A DNA stretch of 48,969 bases from Pseudorhodobacter sp. (GTDB lineage Bacteria > Pseudomonadota > Alphaproteobacteria > Rhodobacterales > Rhodobacteraceae), in contig JAQWYA010000081.1 of assembly GCA_029254215.1 (NCBI GenBank), positions 1-48,969 of the forward strand, given 5' to 3'. Shown piece after piece: positions 1 to 8,778 of this stretch. Both the position numbers and the translations under genes were made by a program. Numbering within the stretch: position 1 is the first letter of the stretch; the number at the start of each line of letters is the position of its first letter. The notes below the pieces were generated by a model. That model saw only the letters and a program-made list of their open reading frames with translations. It was not told the DNA's origin and ran no database searches.

Positions 1-929
1 CGATGCGCGATCTTGCGCAAATCCTGCCGCGTCGCCTCCCCCAGATCGAGGTTCAGCGCATCCGCCGCATCGACCAGAATGAAATCCATCTTCTGGCGCA
101 GCACCGCCGCCGCATCCATGCCACGCGCCTTGACGATGGGTTCCACCAACCCGTTCTTTTCCAGCCAGTCAGCAATCTGATTGCGGTTGGCCAGCCCCAT
201 CACCGTGTCCACCGGCACCTCCCCCAAGGAGGAGCGCGGCAGAACCGAAATCACCGCCGGCGTCTTGGTGCTGCGAAACACATAAAGCCCGCCGAAATGC
301 GAGGTCCAGAAATTGGGCTGCTCGAACCCCATCTTCGGCAGGGCAATCGGCACCCGCGTCACGTCGCCGGTCTTTTTGGCAAGGCCGATCATCTCGGCAA
401 TCAGAACATCATCGCGCCAGCCATCCGGCGCGGTGCGGAACCTGTCGATCTTTTGCGCCAGCTTGGCCGCATCGGCGACATGGCCCCCAATCGTATCGGC
501 CTCCACCGTCACGCGGCGAATATCCAGCAGCCGGGCGGGGCTGGACACCTCATAAACCGAATTCGCCAATTCTCCCGCCACCGCATCCCGCGCCGTCAGC
601 GCAAAAAGCTGCGCCTCATTCGCCGCGATGAACTGCCGCAAAATCCCCCGCGAGGTAGAGAACTTTGCATTCAGCAAGGGCGCCGTTTTCTGCGCCGTCG
701 TCAGCAGAATGAACTGCCGGTTGCAGCCATTGGGGTTGAGGTAAAGATCATCGCCCAACTCATCCCCGATTTCCGGCGAATAGCCCGAGATATCAATGTG
801 AAAATCGTCAAGCTTGGTCTCTTTGCCCGTCAACTCCTTGAGCGCACGGTTATAGCGTTCAACCAGCGAGGGCGAAGACACCTCGATCAGATTGCCGAAC
901 ATCAAACCTTTTTGGATGAGGCGTTTCAT
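1..929 (-). CDS. Uncharacterised protein, last visible gene of the AAA+ operon (3' end cut by window)
   Basis: About 309 codons are visible; the C-terminus lies beyond base 1. The ATG at 929 begins MKRLIQKGLMFGNLIEVSSP and is preceded by a GGGGAC stretch about nine bases upstream; an in-frame ATG at 944 lacks a ribosome site. I see no signal peptide, membrane segment or enzyme motif. The N-terminal half mixes acidic and polar stretches (DDFHIDISGYSPEIGDELGD), and the C-terminal part looks like an alpha/beta or winged-helix-like fold (NRNQIADWLEKNGLVEPIV). From memory it resembles a Rhodobacterales family catalogued only as a domain of unknown function (DUF6638 comes to mind, unverified). It lies 67 bases downstream of the AAA+ ATPase gene on the same strand, so it is probably cotranscribed and functionally linked. 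No function is assigned. Confidence 0.8.
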   Translation of the reverse strand, partial: MKRLIQKGLMFGNLIEVSSPSLVERYNRALKELTGKETKLDDFHIDISGYSPEIGDELGDDLYLNPNGCNRQFILLTTAQKTAPLLNAKFSTSRGILRQFIAANEAQLFALTARDAVAGELANSVYEVSSPARLLDIRRVTVEADTIGGHVADAAKLAQKIDRFRTAPDGWRDDVLIAEMIGLAKKTGDVTRVPIALPKMGFEQPNFWTSHFGGLYVFRSTKTPAVISVLPRSSLGEVPVDTVMGLANRNQIADWLEKNGLVEPIVKARGMDAAAVLRQKMDFILVDAADALNLDLGEATRQDLRKIAH

Positions 930-996
930 ATATGCCGTCCCCATGTTGGGGCGCCAAAGCGCATGGCCCGAACCCCGTTAAGGCAGGTGAATACAG

Positions 997-2925
997 TCAT
1001 CCCTTCCCCTCCAGATACCGCCGTTTGGCTTCTTCCTGACGGCCGAAGTCGCGGATCATGTTGGAAATCGCCACCTCATCGGATTTGTCGGCATAGCGGA
1101 ATTCGCTGTCGGCGTAGCGGTTGATTTCCTGAATAACCATCTCCACCGTGATCTTTTGGGTCATGCACCGGATCATCGCCAGCTTTTCGTCATAGGCCTT
1201 GAACAGGAACAGATCGGGGTTCTCCATCCACTCATCGGGCAGCTCAAAATCCATCGCGCGGACCTTCACCGCATCGGTGATGTTCTTGATCGCGCGACCG
1301 GTAAAGCGGGGATCCGCCTCTTGGATCGCTTTCAGATAGCCACCGATCTTGGCGATGGTATCCAGTGGGCCGATGTCTTTTGACACCTTGTCCCAGACCG
1401 CCAGCAGGCCCGGCTCATGCGGGCGGGAATGGCCTTCAAAGCTGGCGGCGACGGCGCGCTTGATCTCTTGCGCGGCGAAAAGTTCATGCGCGCCCAAGGG
1501 GATCGCGTGGTTCTTGCCCATCAGCAGGGCCAGAATGTCGATGTAATCCTCGCGGGTCTGGGGGCCATCCACCAAAAACCGCGCCCCTGCCCGCTGGCGC
1601 AGCGCATCATCGACATTCTCGGGGAAGTTGGAAAACATCCCAAAGGTGCAATTGCCGCGCACAACGGTATTGGCCCCGGCAAAGGCCTCCATGAAGACGG
1701 CGGTGACTTCTTGCTGGCCCGCGCTGGATTGGCGGTCGCCCCGCTTGCCTGCGATCTGGTCGATATCGTCGATAGTGCCGAAACCGATCACCGCAGGGTC
1801 CAGCACGTTGGTCACGAAAGCCTTAGCGTTCTGGCCCGACTTGCCCTGATAGCTGTCGATCTGGTCGATCGAGAAATTCTGATAACGGAAAGGATAGCCC
1901 GCCGCCTTGCAGTAGTCGTTCAGCAACCCGGCCATCATCTGGATCAGCGTGGTTTTGCCTGTACCCGGTGCGCCATCACCCATGAAGGTGAAGATGAAGC
2001 CGCCCATTTCGGCAAAAGGGTTCAGCTTTCGGTCGAAATCATAGGCCATCAGCATCTTGGCCAAGCGCAGCGCCTGATATTTGGCGATATGGTTGCCCAC
2101 CACCTCATTCGGCTTCTTGAAGGTCATCGTCAGGGTGCTGCCCTTGGCGGCACGGGCCGGGCTGAACCCGGAAAGCGTCAGGCTATCCGCCTCCACCCGC
2201 CAGCTTGCGCCCGCAAAGCCCGCCACGCGCGGCGCCGTTTCGGCGCGGGCTGCGACCTTGGCCATCAACTGCTCGGCAAAGCCCGCGATGGTGGCGCTGA
2301 GCCGCGGTTCATCCTCGCCAAACAGGGCGATATCCTGATCCAACTCCCACAGGGCCCCTTGCAGGGCGAGCAGCGCGTTATCCGTCAGAACCTCTTCTAC
2401 ACTGCCAATCTCAACCGAGGTTTCCCCCAGATGCGGCGCGATCAGAAAGGCGGTGGCATTGGCAAAAACATGCAAGGAAACAAGCGCCTCGGCGGCCAGC
2501 AATTCGGTAAACTCGGCGCGCTTGGCGTCGGAAAGCCGCCCCTCCAGATTGGCTTTCTTCAACTCCACCAACCCGGTCTGTTCGGCAAATGTCGCCCCCA
2601 TCGCCAGCGCAATCGCCAAAGCCCGGCGCAGCGCGTGCAACCCCGAGGCCTGAACCGGCGACAAAAGCCCGTCGGCCTGCGCCTCCACCCGCTCAACCAG
2701 ACGCACACCGCCCGCCCGCACCGTGGGGCGCGTCACCAATCCGGGAGTGGTGGAGCGAAAGCGCGGGCGCGTGCCGATACCGGGGCTGCGTTCGGCCTGC
2801 GGGGCTTCAACCGAAGGTTTGGCAAGGCGCGGGGCATGGTCAAAGCCCGTCAACAGGACAAGGGCGGCGTCGTAATGCGCCCGGATCGTTTCTTCGCGAA
2901 GTTCCATCGTGTCACGGGTCGTCAT
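997..2925 (-). CDS. AAA+ family ATPase with Asp-for-Glu Walker B
   Basis: This 642-residue protein has a C-terminal AAA+ module. Walker A is GAPGTGKT with K324. The Walker B region reads GTIDDID (D386, D387), where classical AAA+ proteins have IDEID, so the catalytic Glu position is Asp. It is followed by a sensor-1-like segment (FGMFSNF) and an arginine-rich stretch (DDALRQRAGARF) in the place expected for an arginine finger. Residues 1-300 are mostly helical, resemble no domain I know, and probably bind a substrate or partner. No membrane segment is seen, so it is likely cytoplasmic. The ATG at 2925 has AAGGAT seven bases upstream. It starts nine bases after the stop of the preceding gene in a four-gene operon. 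Its likely role is ATP-driven remodelling of a complex with the neighbouring coiled-coil protein; that is inference. Confidence 0.9.
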   Translation of the reverse strand: MTTRDTMELREETIRAHYDAALVLLTGFDHAPRLAKPSVEAPQAERSPGIGTRPRFRSTTPGLVTRPTVRAGGVRLVERVEAQADGLLSPVQASGLHALRRALAIALAMGATFAEQTGLVELKKANLEGRLSDAKRAEFTELLAAEALVSLHVFANATAFLIAPHLGETSVEIGSVEEVLTDNALLALQGALWELDQDIALFGEDEPRLSATIAGFAEQLMAKVAARAETAPRVAGFAGASWRVEADSLTLSGFSPARAAKGSTLTMTFKKPNEVVGNHIAKYQALRLAKMLMAYDFDRKLNPFAEMGGFIFTFMGDGAPGTGKTTLIQMMAGLLNDYCKAAGYPFRYQNFSIDQIDSYQGKSGQNAKAFVTNVLDPAVIGFGTIDDIDQIAGKRGDRQSSAGQQEVTAVFMEAFAGANTVVRGNCTFGMFSNFPENVDDALRQRAGARFLVDGPQTREDYIDILALLMGKNHAIPLGAHELFAAQEIKRAVAASFEGHSRPHEPGLLAVWDKVSKDIGPLDTIAKIGGYLKAIQEADPRFTGRAIKNITDAVKVRAMDFELPDEWMENPDLFLFKAYDEKLAMIRCMTQKITVEMVIQEINRYADSEFRYADKSDEVAISNMIRDFGRQEEAKRRYLEGKG

Positions 2926-2934
2926 CGCAAATCC

Positions 2935-4074
2935 TTACTTCTGGCTAATAATGCGGCCACCGGCCCCAACCACAAATTTTCGCACCGCCGCAAAACCCGG
3001 AGGGTTCTTTTCCGCCAGCGCCTGATAGGGCCGTTCCGGCAAAACGATCATCCGTTCCAGAGACGTCGCCCCATGATCGGCAAGCCCCTGCCCCGAAAAC
3101 GGGCTGGCCGCGAAAATCTGACGCTCTGCGGTCGAGAACCAGCCGGTTTTCACCGTCTCCTCCCGTTCCGCCAGCAAGTCTTCGATTGTCCAGACCAGCG
3201 CCCAATCCTGCCCCGCCTCGGCGCGCGCATCGGAAAGCACCTCTGAGATCGGGCCGGACTGTTCGGTGAAGCTGTGCGAATACATCGGGCCGATATGGAT
3301 CCGTCGCAGCCGTTTGGGGTGCAGATCGTCGAAATCATCGTCGAACCCCTTGGCGATTGTCAGCAATTTCAAGCCATTGAGGCTTTGTGCCATCAGATGC
3401 GCCTGCACCTGTGGCCAGCGCCGATCATCGCGCGGCAGGCTGTTATTGCTGCTGTCTTCGACATTCATCAGATAGATCACGGGCAGATTGGTTTGCGTGT
3501 CATAAACCGCCCAATGCAGCAGCCAGACCTTGCGGCCCAGCTTTTCGCCCAGCCACTGCACATCGGGGTCATTTCGCGCCCAGAACTGCGGCTCTGCGGC
3601 AAGGCTTTCATAGTAAAGCCGCTGCGACAGGCTGAACTGCAGCTTTGTCGGAATCGTCAACTCACCCACGATCTGGCGGATCATCGCGTCTTTCAGCTCC
3701 GGCTCTGTCGCCAGCGCCGCGAGATGCCGCCGCGCCTGAAGCGCGTCATTCGCCATCACCAGAAGCTCTTGTGCGATGGGAAAGCCGCTTTCATGGCGGT
3801 CAAAGGTCAGGTTGCCGGGCAAGGGGCCATCCACCCGCCCCGTCATCAGATATTTGTAGCTGAGCGCGCGAAACGTCGCCTGCAAGCGCTGCACATAGCC
3901 GCCGATGATCCGCGACTCGGTTCGGGTAAGCTTGCCTTCGGTTTCAAGTTCGACGGCGACACGGCCAAGATGGCCGGTAATCTGATCGAACTTCGCGAAG
4001 TAGCGCCGCACGACATTGGTGTCGTGCAGCTGCGTATGATCATCCGTCAGCGGAGTTTTCGGGCCGCGTTCCAC
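2935..4074 (-). CDS. Uncharacterised protein of the AAA+ operon
   Basis: A 379-residue soluble protein of unknown function. The start is GTG at 4074, three bases after the stop of the coiled-coil gene, with GGTGAG at good spacing; the next in-frame ATG would remove a large part of the protein. The N-terminal third is charged and helical (VVRRYFAKFDQITGHLGRVAVELETEGK). The middle contains a hydrophobic beta-like stretch (KVWLLHWAVYDTQTNLPVIYLMNVED), and the C-terminus ends with a Gly-rich segment. No catalytic signature, signal peptide or membrane helix is visible. Its tight placement between the coiled-coil gene and the ATPase gene suggests all three products act together. It may be an adaptor or structural partner, which is inference. 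Confidence 0.85.
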   Translation of the reverse strand: MERGPKTPLTDDHTQLHDTNVVRRYFAKFDQITGHLGRVAVELETEGKLTRTESRIIGGYVQRLQATFRALSYKYLMTGRVDGPLPGNLTFDRHESGFPIAQELLVMANDALQARRHLAALATEPELKDAMIRQIVGELTIPTKLQFSLSQRLYYESLAAEPQFWARNDPDVQWLGEKLGRKVWLLHWAVYDTQTNLPVIYLMNVEDSSNNSLPRDDRRWPQVQAHLMAQSLNGLKLLTIAKGFDDDFDDLHPKRLRRIHIGPMYSHSFTEQSGPISEVLSDARAEAGQDWALVWTIEDLLAEREETVKTGWFSTAERQIFAASPFSGQGLADHGATSLERMIVLPERPYQALAEKNPPGFAAVRKFVVGAGGRIISQK

Positions 4075-4077
4075 CGC

Positions 4078-5151
4078 TTACTCACCATACTGGTTTTTGT
4101 CGTGCTTCTCGACAATCGCCGCGAAACGGCGGGCAAACCGTTCATCGGCCTTGGCTTTCGCCTCCAACACCTTGCGGGCATAGACCATGTGGTCTTCGTG
4201 CTTTTCCATCATATCTGCCATCTTCTGATTGGTCGCGGTGCCAATCGCGGCCATGGCGGCCTGCGCCTCCTGATCGGTTTTCACGCCGATTTCATTGATG
4301 CGATGCGCCACGTCCTGTTGCTGCGCAGTCTTGAGGCTGGAGGACAGCGCGTCGTACAAAACCACCCGCTGCTTGGTGTCCGTCTGCAGCTTGTTGATCA
4401 GCACCATCTGGGTGGCCGCCTGATTTTGCAGACTGTCCATCCAGGTCTTGCCCTTCTCGATATACCGCTCCAGCGTTTGCGACTTGGCCAGCATGACCTG
4501 TTCTTGCTGCACCAAAGCGTTGTAGCGGGTGTTCAACTCGGCCAGTGCGCTTTCCAGCTTGGTGCGGGCGGCGGCATCCTGTTCGACACTGATCTTGTTT
4601 TCCATCTCGATGATCGCAGGGTCCATGCCCGCAATCTCGGCGCGCAACTGCTCCAGCGTGCCGACCGTGCTTTCGCGTTCATCCAACGTCCCGGTCAGGT
4701 TGCTTTCGACGCTGGCTTTTTGGCTGTTCAGCATGTCCAACTGGCTTTGCAACAGCTTCACGATGATATCGGATTTAGAGATCAGATCTTGCAACTTGTC
4801 ATCGATCGAGGCCGAGCGCATCCGCTCTTGCCGCATCGAATCGGCTTTGCCCTTGGAGAAGATACCGATGAAACTCTCCATCCCGGTCTTGTTGCGCATC
4901 TCGTCGAAATCGCGCGAGAATCCGGCGGTAACATCGTCCAGCCCCATTATCAGCTCGGCGATATTGGCGTTCATCAGGTCGGTGTGCTTGTGCACATCTT
5001 CCAGCGTCGCGTTTTCCACATCGATCTCAGGCTCGCCCGCCTCGATCTTCTGGCGCGCAGCCTCAATCCGGCTGGTGATCGCGCTGATCTTGGCCTGCGC
5101 CTTGCCCACTTCATCCTGACTTTTGCGAATCTGCGCTTCGAAATCTGCCAT
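4078..5151 (-). CDS. Long coiled-coil protein, first gene of the AAA+ operon
   Basis: The 357-residue protein starting MADFEAQIRKSQDEVGKAQ is almost entirely predicted helix and coiled coil, with heptad-like Leu/Ile spacing from about residue 1 to 335. A short non-helical break (NKTGMESFIGIFSKGKAD) sits near residue 90-105. There is no signal peptide or membrane segment. I chose the ATG at 5151 because GGAGG lies five bases upstream; an in-frame GTG at 5172 would add seven residues but destroy that ribosome site. The layout is loosely reminiscent of TelA/KlaA-type toxic-anion-resistance proteins, but I see no decisive TelA motif, so that is a weak alternative. It heads an operon with two uncharacterised genes and an AAA+ ATPase, which suggests a filament or scaffold that the ATPase remodels (inference). 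Confidence 0.88.
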   Translation of the reverse strand: MADFEAQIRKSQDEVGKAQAKISAITSRIEAARQKIEAGEPEIDVENATLEDVHKHTDLMNANIAELIMGLDDVTAGFSRDFDEMRNKTGMESFIGIFSKGKADSMRQERMRSASIDDKLQDLISKSDIIVKLLQSQLDMLNSQKASVESNLTGTLDERESTVGTLEQLRAEIAGMDPAIIEMENKISVEQDAAARTKLESALAELNTRYNALVQQEQVMLAKSQTLERYIEKGKTWMDSLQNQAATQMVLINKLQTDTKQRVVLYDALSSSLKTAQQQDVAHRINEIGVKTDQEAQAAMAAIGTATNQKMADMMEKHEDHMVYARKVLEAKAKADERFARRFAAIVEKHDKNQYGE

Positions 5152-5163
5152 TTCGGCCTCCGA

Positions 5164-5180
5164 TGTAAACACGATTTACA
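5164..5180. promoter_or_regulatory. Perfect palindrome upstream of the AAA+ operon (candidate operator)
   Basis: TGTAAA and TTTACA form a perfect inverted repeat around a 5-base centre (CACGA). It lies 12 bases upstream of the ATG at 5151, next to the Shine-Dalgarno sequence. This is the typical place for a repressor site or an autoregulatory operator. The half-site spacing (TGT-N11-ACA) is close to but not the same as the PpsR/CrtJ pattern TGT-N12-ACA. I cannot name the regulator. Confidence 0.45.
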
Positions 5181-5342
5181 TATTGGGTGTCCCGGCTGAG
5201 GAATCCAGTCCCGGCACCATGAAATAATCTGTCACGACGTCAAAGCCGTGCGCTTCAACCTGCGATAGGGGCCAAGGATTTGCAATTTCAAAATACCCGG
5301 CACGGGATTGCCCCAGCCTTGGCCAAGCCCTAGGTTTACGCC

Positions 5343-6623
5343 ATGTCACAGATGAACCCCCTGCTGGACGCCGTCACAAGCCGCCGCGCGGCCTTGGTCT
5401 CGCTGACGCAAGAGCTGATCCGCATCCCCACGCTCAACCCACCCGGCCGCCACTACCGCGAGATTTGCGAGCATCTCGCCCACCGGCTGGAAAAGGGCGG
5501 CTTCACCGTCAAACTGCTGCGCGCCCATGGCACCCCCGGCGATAGCGAAACCTATCCGCGGTGGAACCTGATTGCGCGCCACAGCACCGGGCGTCCGGGG
5601 GATTGCGTGCATTTCAACAGCCATCACGATGTGGTCGAGGTCGGCCACGGATGGACCCGCGACCCCTTTGGCGGCGCGGTGGAAGGCGACCGGATTTACG
5701 GGCGCGGGGCCTGCGACATGAAAGGCGGTCTGGCCGCCAGCATCATCGCCGCCGAGGCTTTTGTCGCCACCTTCCCCGACCATCCCGGAACGGTCGAGAT
5801 TTCAGCCACCGCGGATGAGGAATCGGGGGGCTTTGGCGGCGTGGCATGGCTGGCCGAGCAAGGCTATTTCGCGCCAGAGCGCGTGCAGCATGTGATCATC
5901 CCTGAACCCTTGCACAAAGACCGGATCTGCCTTGGTCATCGCGGCGTCTGGTGGGCCGAGGTCGAAACCCACGGGCGCATCGCCCATGGCTCCATGCCCT
6001 TTCTGGGCGATAGCGCGATCCGCCACATGGGCGCGGTTCTGACCGAAATCGAAGAGCGGCTGTACCCCCTGCTGGAGCGCAAGAAAACCGCCATGCCCGT
6101 GGTGCCCGAAGGGGCGCGCCAATCGACGCTGAACATCAACTCCATCCACGGCGGCGAGGCTGAGCCCGAAGCCGGCTATACCGGCCTGCCAGCCCCTTGC
6201 GTGGCCGATCGCTGCCGGATCATCCTTGATCGCCGCTTTCTGATCGAGGAAGACCTCGCCGAGGTGAAATCCGAAATCCGCGAGGTGCTGGAGCGCGTGA
6301 AACACCAACGCCCCGGCTTTTCCTACGAGATCCGGGATCTGTTCGAAGTCCAGCCAACCATGGCCGACCGCGCGGCGCCGATTGTCACCGCGACCGCCGC
6401 CGCGATTGAACGGGTTCTGGCGCGGGTGGCGGAATATGTCGTCTCTCCGGGGACGTATGACCAGAAACATATCGACCGGATCGGGCGGCTGAAGAACTGT
6501 ATCGCCTATGGGCCGGGGCTTTTGCATCTGGCGCATCAGCCGGACGAATGGGTCGGCATTCAGGATATGGAAGACAGCGCCAAGGTGATGGCCTTGGTGT
6601 TGCAAGAGCTTATCGCGCCCTGA
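5343..6623 (+). CDS. M20-family metallopeptidase, ArgE/DapE-type deacylase
   Basis: A 426-residue protein with the motifs of M20 amidohydrolases that remove acyl groups from amino acids or small peptides using two metal ions, usually Zn or Co. Visible are FNSHHDVVEVG (metal His about residue 95), GRGACDMKGG (bridging Asp125) and TADEESGGFGG (catalytic Glu159 and Glu160). A dimerisation lid domain occupies roughly 190-310, and YGPG near the C-terminus fits the last metal/substrate loop. No signal peptide is seen, so it is cytoplasmic. It is a single gene, divergent from the AAA+ operon and convergent with panC 20 bases away. The family covers acetylornithine deacetylase, succinyl-diaminopimelate desuccinylase and catabolic deacylases. 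The absence of arg or dap genes nearby favours a catabolic deacylase, but the substrate is open. Confidence 0.92.
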   Translation: MSQMNPLLDAVTSRRAALVSLTQELIRIPTLNPPGRHYREICEHLAHRLEKGGFTVKLLRAHGTPGDSETYPRWNLIARHSTGRPGDCVHFNSHHDVVEVGHGWTRDPFGGAVEGDRIYGRGACDMKGGLAASIIAAEAFVATFPDHPGTVEISATADEESGGFGGVAWLAEQGYFAPERVQHVIIPEPLHKDRICLGHRGVWWAEVETHGRIAHGSMPFLGDSAIRHMGAVLTEIEERLYPLLERKKTAMPVVPEGARQSTLNINSIHGGEAEPEAGYTGLPAPCVADRCRIILDRRFLIEEDLAEVKSEIREVLERVKHQRPGFSYEIRDLFEVQPTMADRAAPIVTATAAAIERVLARVAEYVVSPGTYDQKHIDRIGRLKNCIAYGPGLLHLAHQPDEWVGIQDMEDSAKVMALVLQELIAP

Positions 6624-6643
6624 GCCAGCCCCTTTTCGGCGCG

Positions 6644-7486
6644 CTAAACCGCGATATTGTCGATCAGGCGCACATCGCCAATGACCGCTGCCGCCAGCAT
6701 CCGGGCCGGGGCCTCCAGATCGCTGACCCGTTCCAGCAAGGCGGCAGAGCGCAGCTCGATGTAATCCACCTCGTCAAAGCCAGCCGCCAGAACTTCTGCC
6801 CGCGCCTGCTTCATCGCGGCAGGCACCGGCATTCCCCCCCGGATCGCTGCTGCCGCGCGCTGCATGGCGTTGTACAGCGCCGGGGCCTTGGCCCGCGAGG
6901 CCGTATCCAGCCGCGCATTGCGCGACGACATCGCCAGCCCGTCCGCCTCGCGGATCGTTTCGCAACCGATGATCTTTACCGGCATATTCAAATCGGCCAC
7001 CATGCGCAGCACGACCTGCAACTGCTGCCAATCCTTCTGCCCGAAATAGGCGCGATGGGCCTGCGTCATGCCAAAGAGCTTGGCCACCACCGTTGCCACC
7101 CCGTCGAAATGCCCCGGACGGTGCGAGCCTTCCAGCGGCCCCGACACACCCGAAACGGAGACGGAGGTCGCAAAGCCCTCGGGGTAAACCTTGGCGGGCA
7201 AAGGCATAAAGACCACATCAACGCCCAAACTTGCCAAAAGCGCCACATCCTCGGCTTCGGTCCGGGGGTATTTTTCAAGGTCGGCAGGGTTGTTGAACTG
7301 CTTGGGGTTCACAAAAATCGTGACGATCACCCGGTCGCAATCGGCTTTGGCAGCCCGCACAAGGCTGAGGTGCCCCTCATGCAAAGCCCCCATGGTCGGA
7401 ACGACCCCGATTTCCTGACCGCCCTTGCGCCATCCCGTCACGCGCTGCGTCAAAGCGGGCACATGGCGGATGATTTCGGGCCTCAC
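6644..7486 (-). CDS. panC: Pantothenate synthetase (pantoate-beta-alanine ligase)
   Basis: The 280-residue enzyme joins pantoate and beta-alanine at the expense of ATP to give pantothenate, the precursor of coenzyme A. Diagnostic motifs are [10 protein letters not shown] (nucleotide-binding HxGH-like), [15 protein letters not shown] and [12 protein letters not shown]. The length matches the family. The start is GTG at 7486, whose bases overlap the panB stop (GTGA), so the two genes are translationally coupled and panB is upstream. It ends 20 bases from the convergent M20 gene. Confidence 0.97.
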   Translation of the reverse strand: MRPEIIRHVPALTQRVTGWRKGGQEIGVVPTMGALHEGHLSLVRAAKADCDRVIVTIFVNPKQFNNPADLEKYPRTEAEDVALLASLGVDVVFMPLPAKVYPEGFATSVSVSGVSGPLEGSHRPGHFDGVATVVAKLFGMTQAHRAYFGQKDWQQLQVVLRMVADLNMPVKIIGCETIREADGLAMSSRNARLDTASRAKAPALYNAMQRAAAAIRGGMPVPAAMKQARAEVLAAGFDEVDYIELRSAALLERVSDLEAPARMLAAAVIGDVRLIDNIAV

Positions 7487-8319
7487 GGTTTGGGGCCTTT
7501 GGTCAGCACATCGGCAAAACTGTGTTCCGGCGCGGGAAACGCACCCGCGCGCACTTCGGCGGCATAGGCGCCAATCGCAGCATCCGCCGCTTCGCCCAGA
7601 TTGCCGTAGCGCTTGACGAATTTCGGGCGGAAATCGGTGAACAGCCCCAGCATGTCATCCACCACCAGAATCTGCCCGTCACACTGCACGCCCGCGCCAA
7701 TCCCAATCGTCGGGATGCGCAGCGCCTCGGTGATCCGCGAGGACAGACCCTCCGGCGTTTTCTCCAGCACGACCGAGAAAGCGCCCGCAGCCTCCACCGC
7801 TTTCGCATCCGCCATGACGCGGGCGGCCTCGTCGTCGCGCCCGACAACTTTATAGCCGCCCAGCGTATTCACAGATTGCGGCGTCAGGCCGATATGCGCC
7901 ATCACGGGCACGCCCCGTGCGGTCAGAAAGGCAATGGTTTCAGCCATATGCTGCCCGCCTTCCAGTTTGACGGCGGGCATCCCGGTTTCGGCCATCAGGC
8001 GGCTCGCGTTGCGAAAGGCCTGCGCCGGGCTTTCCTCATAAGACCCGAAGGGCATGTCGATCACCGGCATCGACTTGCTGATCCCGCGCATCACGGCTTT
8101 GCCATGCAGGATCATCATCTCCATCGTGACGCCAAGGGTCGAGGGAAGGCCATGCAGCACCATTCCCAGACTGTCGCCCACCAGCACAATATCGCAATGC
8201 GGGTCCACCAGCCGGGCAACGGGCGTGGTATAGGCGGTCAGGCAAACCAGAGGTGTTGCGCCTTTTTTACCCAAGATATCAGCGGGCAAAACCGGGCGGA
8301 CAGGTGTATTCGCGCTCAT
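7483..8319 (-). CDS. panB: 3-methyl-2-oxobutanoate hydroxymethyltransferase
   Basis: The 278-residue PanB (ketopantoate hydroxymethyltransferase) transfers a one-carbon unit from 5,10-methylene-tetrahydrofolate to 2-oxoisovalerate, the first step of pantothenate synthesis. Typical segments are [28 protein letters not shown] (metal-binding Asp), AVKLEGG, HIGLTPQ and the catalytic-Glu region [10 protein letters not shown], with IGIGAG near residue 205. I took the ATG at 8319 (MSANTPVRP) because the conserved protein begins there; in-frame extension upstream has no family-like sequence. It forms the panBC pair with the overlapping panC. The upstream region is shared with the divergent cupin gene. 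Confidence 0.97.
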   Translation of the reverse strand: MSANTPVRPVLPADILGKKGATPLVCLTAYTTPVARLVDPHCDIVLVGDSLGMVLHGLPSTLGVTMEMMILHGKAVMRGISKSMPVIDMPFGSYEESPAQAFRNASRLMAETGMPAVKLEGGQHMAETIAFLTARGVPVMAHIGLTPQSVNTLGGYKVVGRDDEAARVMADAKAVEAAGAFSVVLEKTPEGLSSRITEALRIPTIGIGAGVQCDGQILVVDDMLGLFTDFRPKFVKRYGNLGEAADAAIGAYAAEVRAGAFPAPEHSFADVLTKGPKP

Positions 8320-8424
8320 GTCGCTCTTGCTCTCCCTCAAGAGGAATGGATAGCTTTGTATACCGGGCCACCCCTCGGCGCACCAGTCCCGAATTCCCAC
8401 ACGCCCTTTAAAGGAGATCCGCCC

Positions 8425-8772
8425 ATGACCCTGCTGGAAAAAGTGACCCAATCCGGCGTGGAGCCAGAGATCAGCCGCCCAGACCCGGCCAAATGCCTTG
8501 CGGGCGATCCGGTCCATACCACGTGGAATCTGGAGGATCGCGACGGGCTTTATTGCGGGCTGTGGCAGTCCACCCCCGGCAAATGGAGCGTATCCTATGA
8601 CGAATGGGAGTATTTCCGCCTGATCGAGGGCACCTCGGTTCTGACCGATGACGCAGGAACGGTCACAACGCTTCGGGCCGGGGATAGCTGGATCATCCGG
8701 CCCGGCTTTTCCGGCACATGGGAAGTGCTGGAAACCACGCTGAAAGACTATGTGATCAAGCTGCCCGGCTAA
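8425..8772 (+). CDS. Small cupin-domain protein (DUF861/EutQ-like)
   Basis: A 115-residue single-domain cupin. The ATG at 8425 has a strong AAGGAG ribosome site nine bases upstream; longer in-frame extension lies over panB and is not coding. The [23 protein letters not shown] and [19 protein letters not shown] segments are the two cupin motifs, in the arrangement of the (S)-ureidoglycine aminohydrolase/EutQ-like group where the usual metal His residues are partly replaced (DEWEY). It may therefore bind metal weakly or bind a small ligand. It lies alone, divergent from panB and convergent with the L,D-transpeptidase six bases away. Function unknown. Confidence 0.88.
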   Translation: MTLLEKVTQSGVEPEISRPDPAKCLAGDPVHTTWNLEDRDGLYCGLWQSTPGKWSVSYDEWEYFRLIEGTSVLTDDAGTVTTLRAGDSWIIRPGFSGTWEVLETTLKDYVIKLPG

Positions 8773-8778
8773 GGCCGA

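Noticed and set aside
5152-5172. GTG start at 5172 for the coiled-coil gene
   Set aside because: The GTG sits in the palindrome and would place the strong GGAGG site inside the coding region; the ATG at 5151 has ideal spacing.
3274-5199. A 641-codon open frame on the plus strand, antisense to the coiled-coil and uncharacterised genes
   Set aside because: It mirrors minus-strand genes that have good ribosome sites and coherent helical proteins. Its product is His/Arg/Leu/Gln-rich, as expected of a GC-rich antisense frame. The same holds for 1417-3246 and 3-1124.
8345-8365. TTTGTATACC near the panB/cupin divergence as a possible GntR-type operator
   Set aside because: Only part of the palindrome is present and no GntR gene is adjacent.
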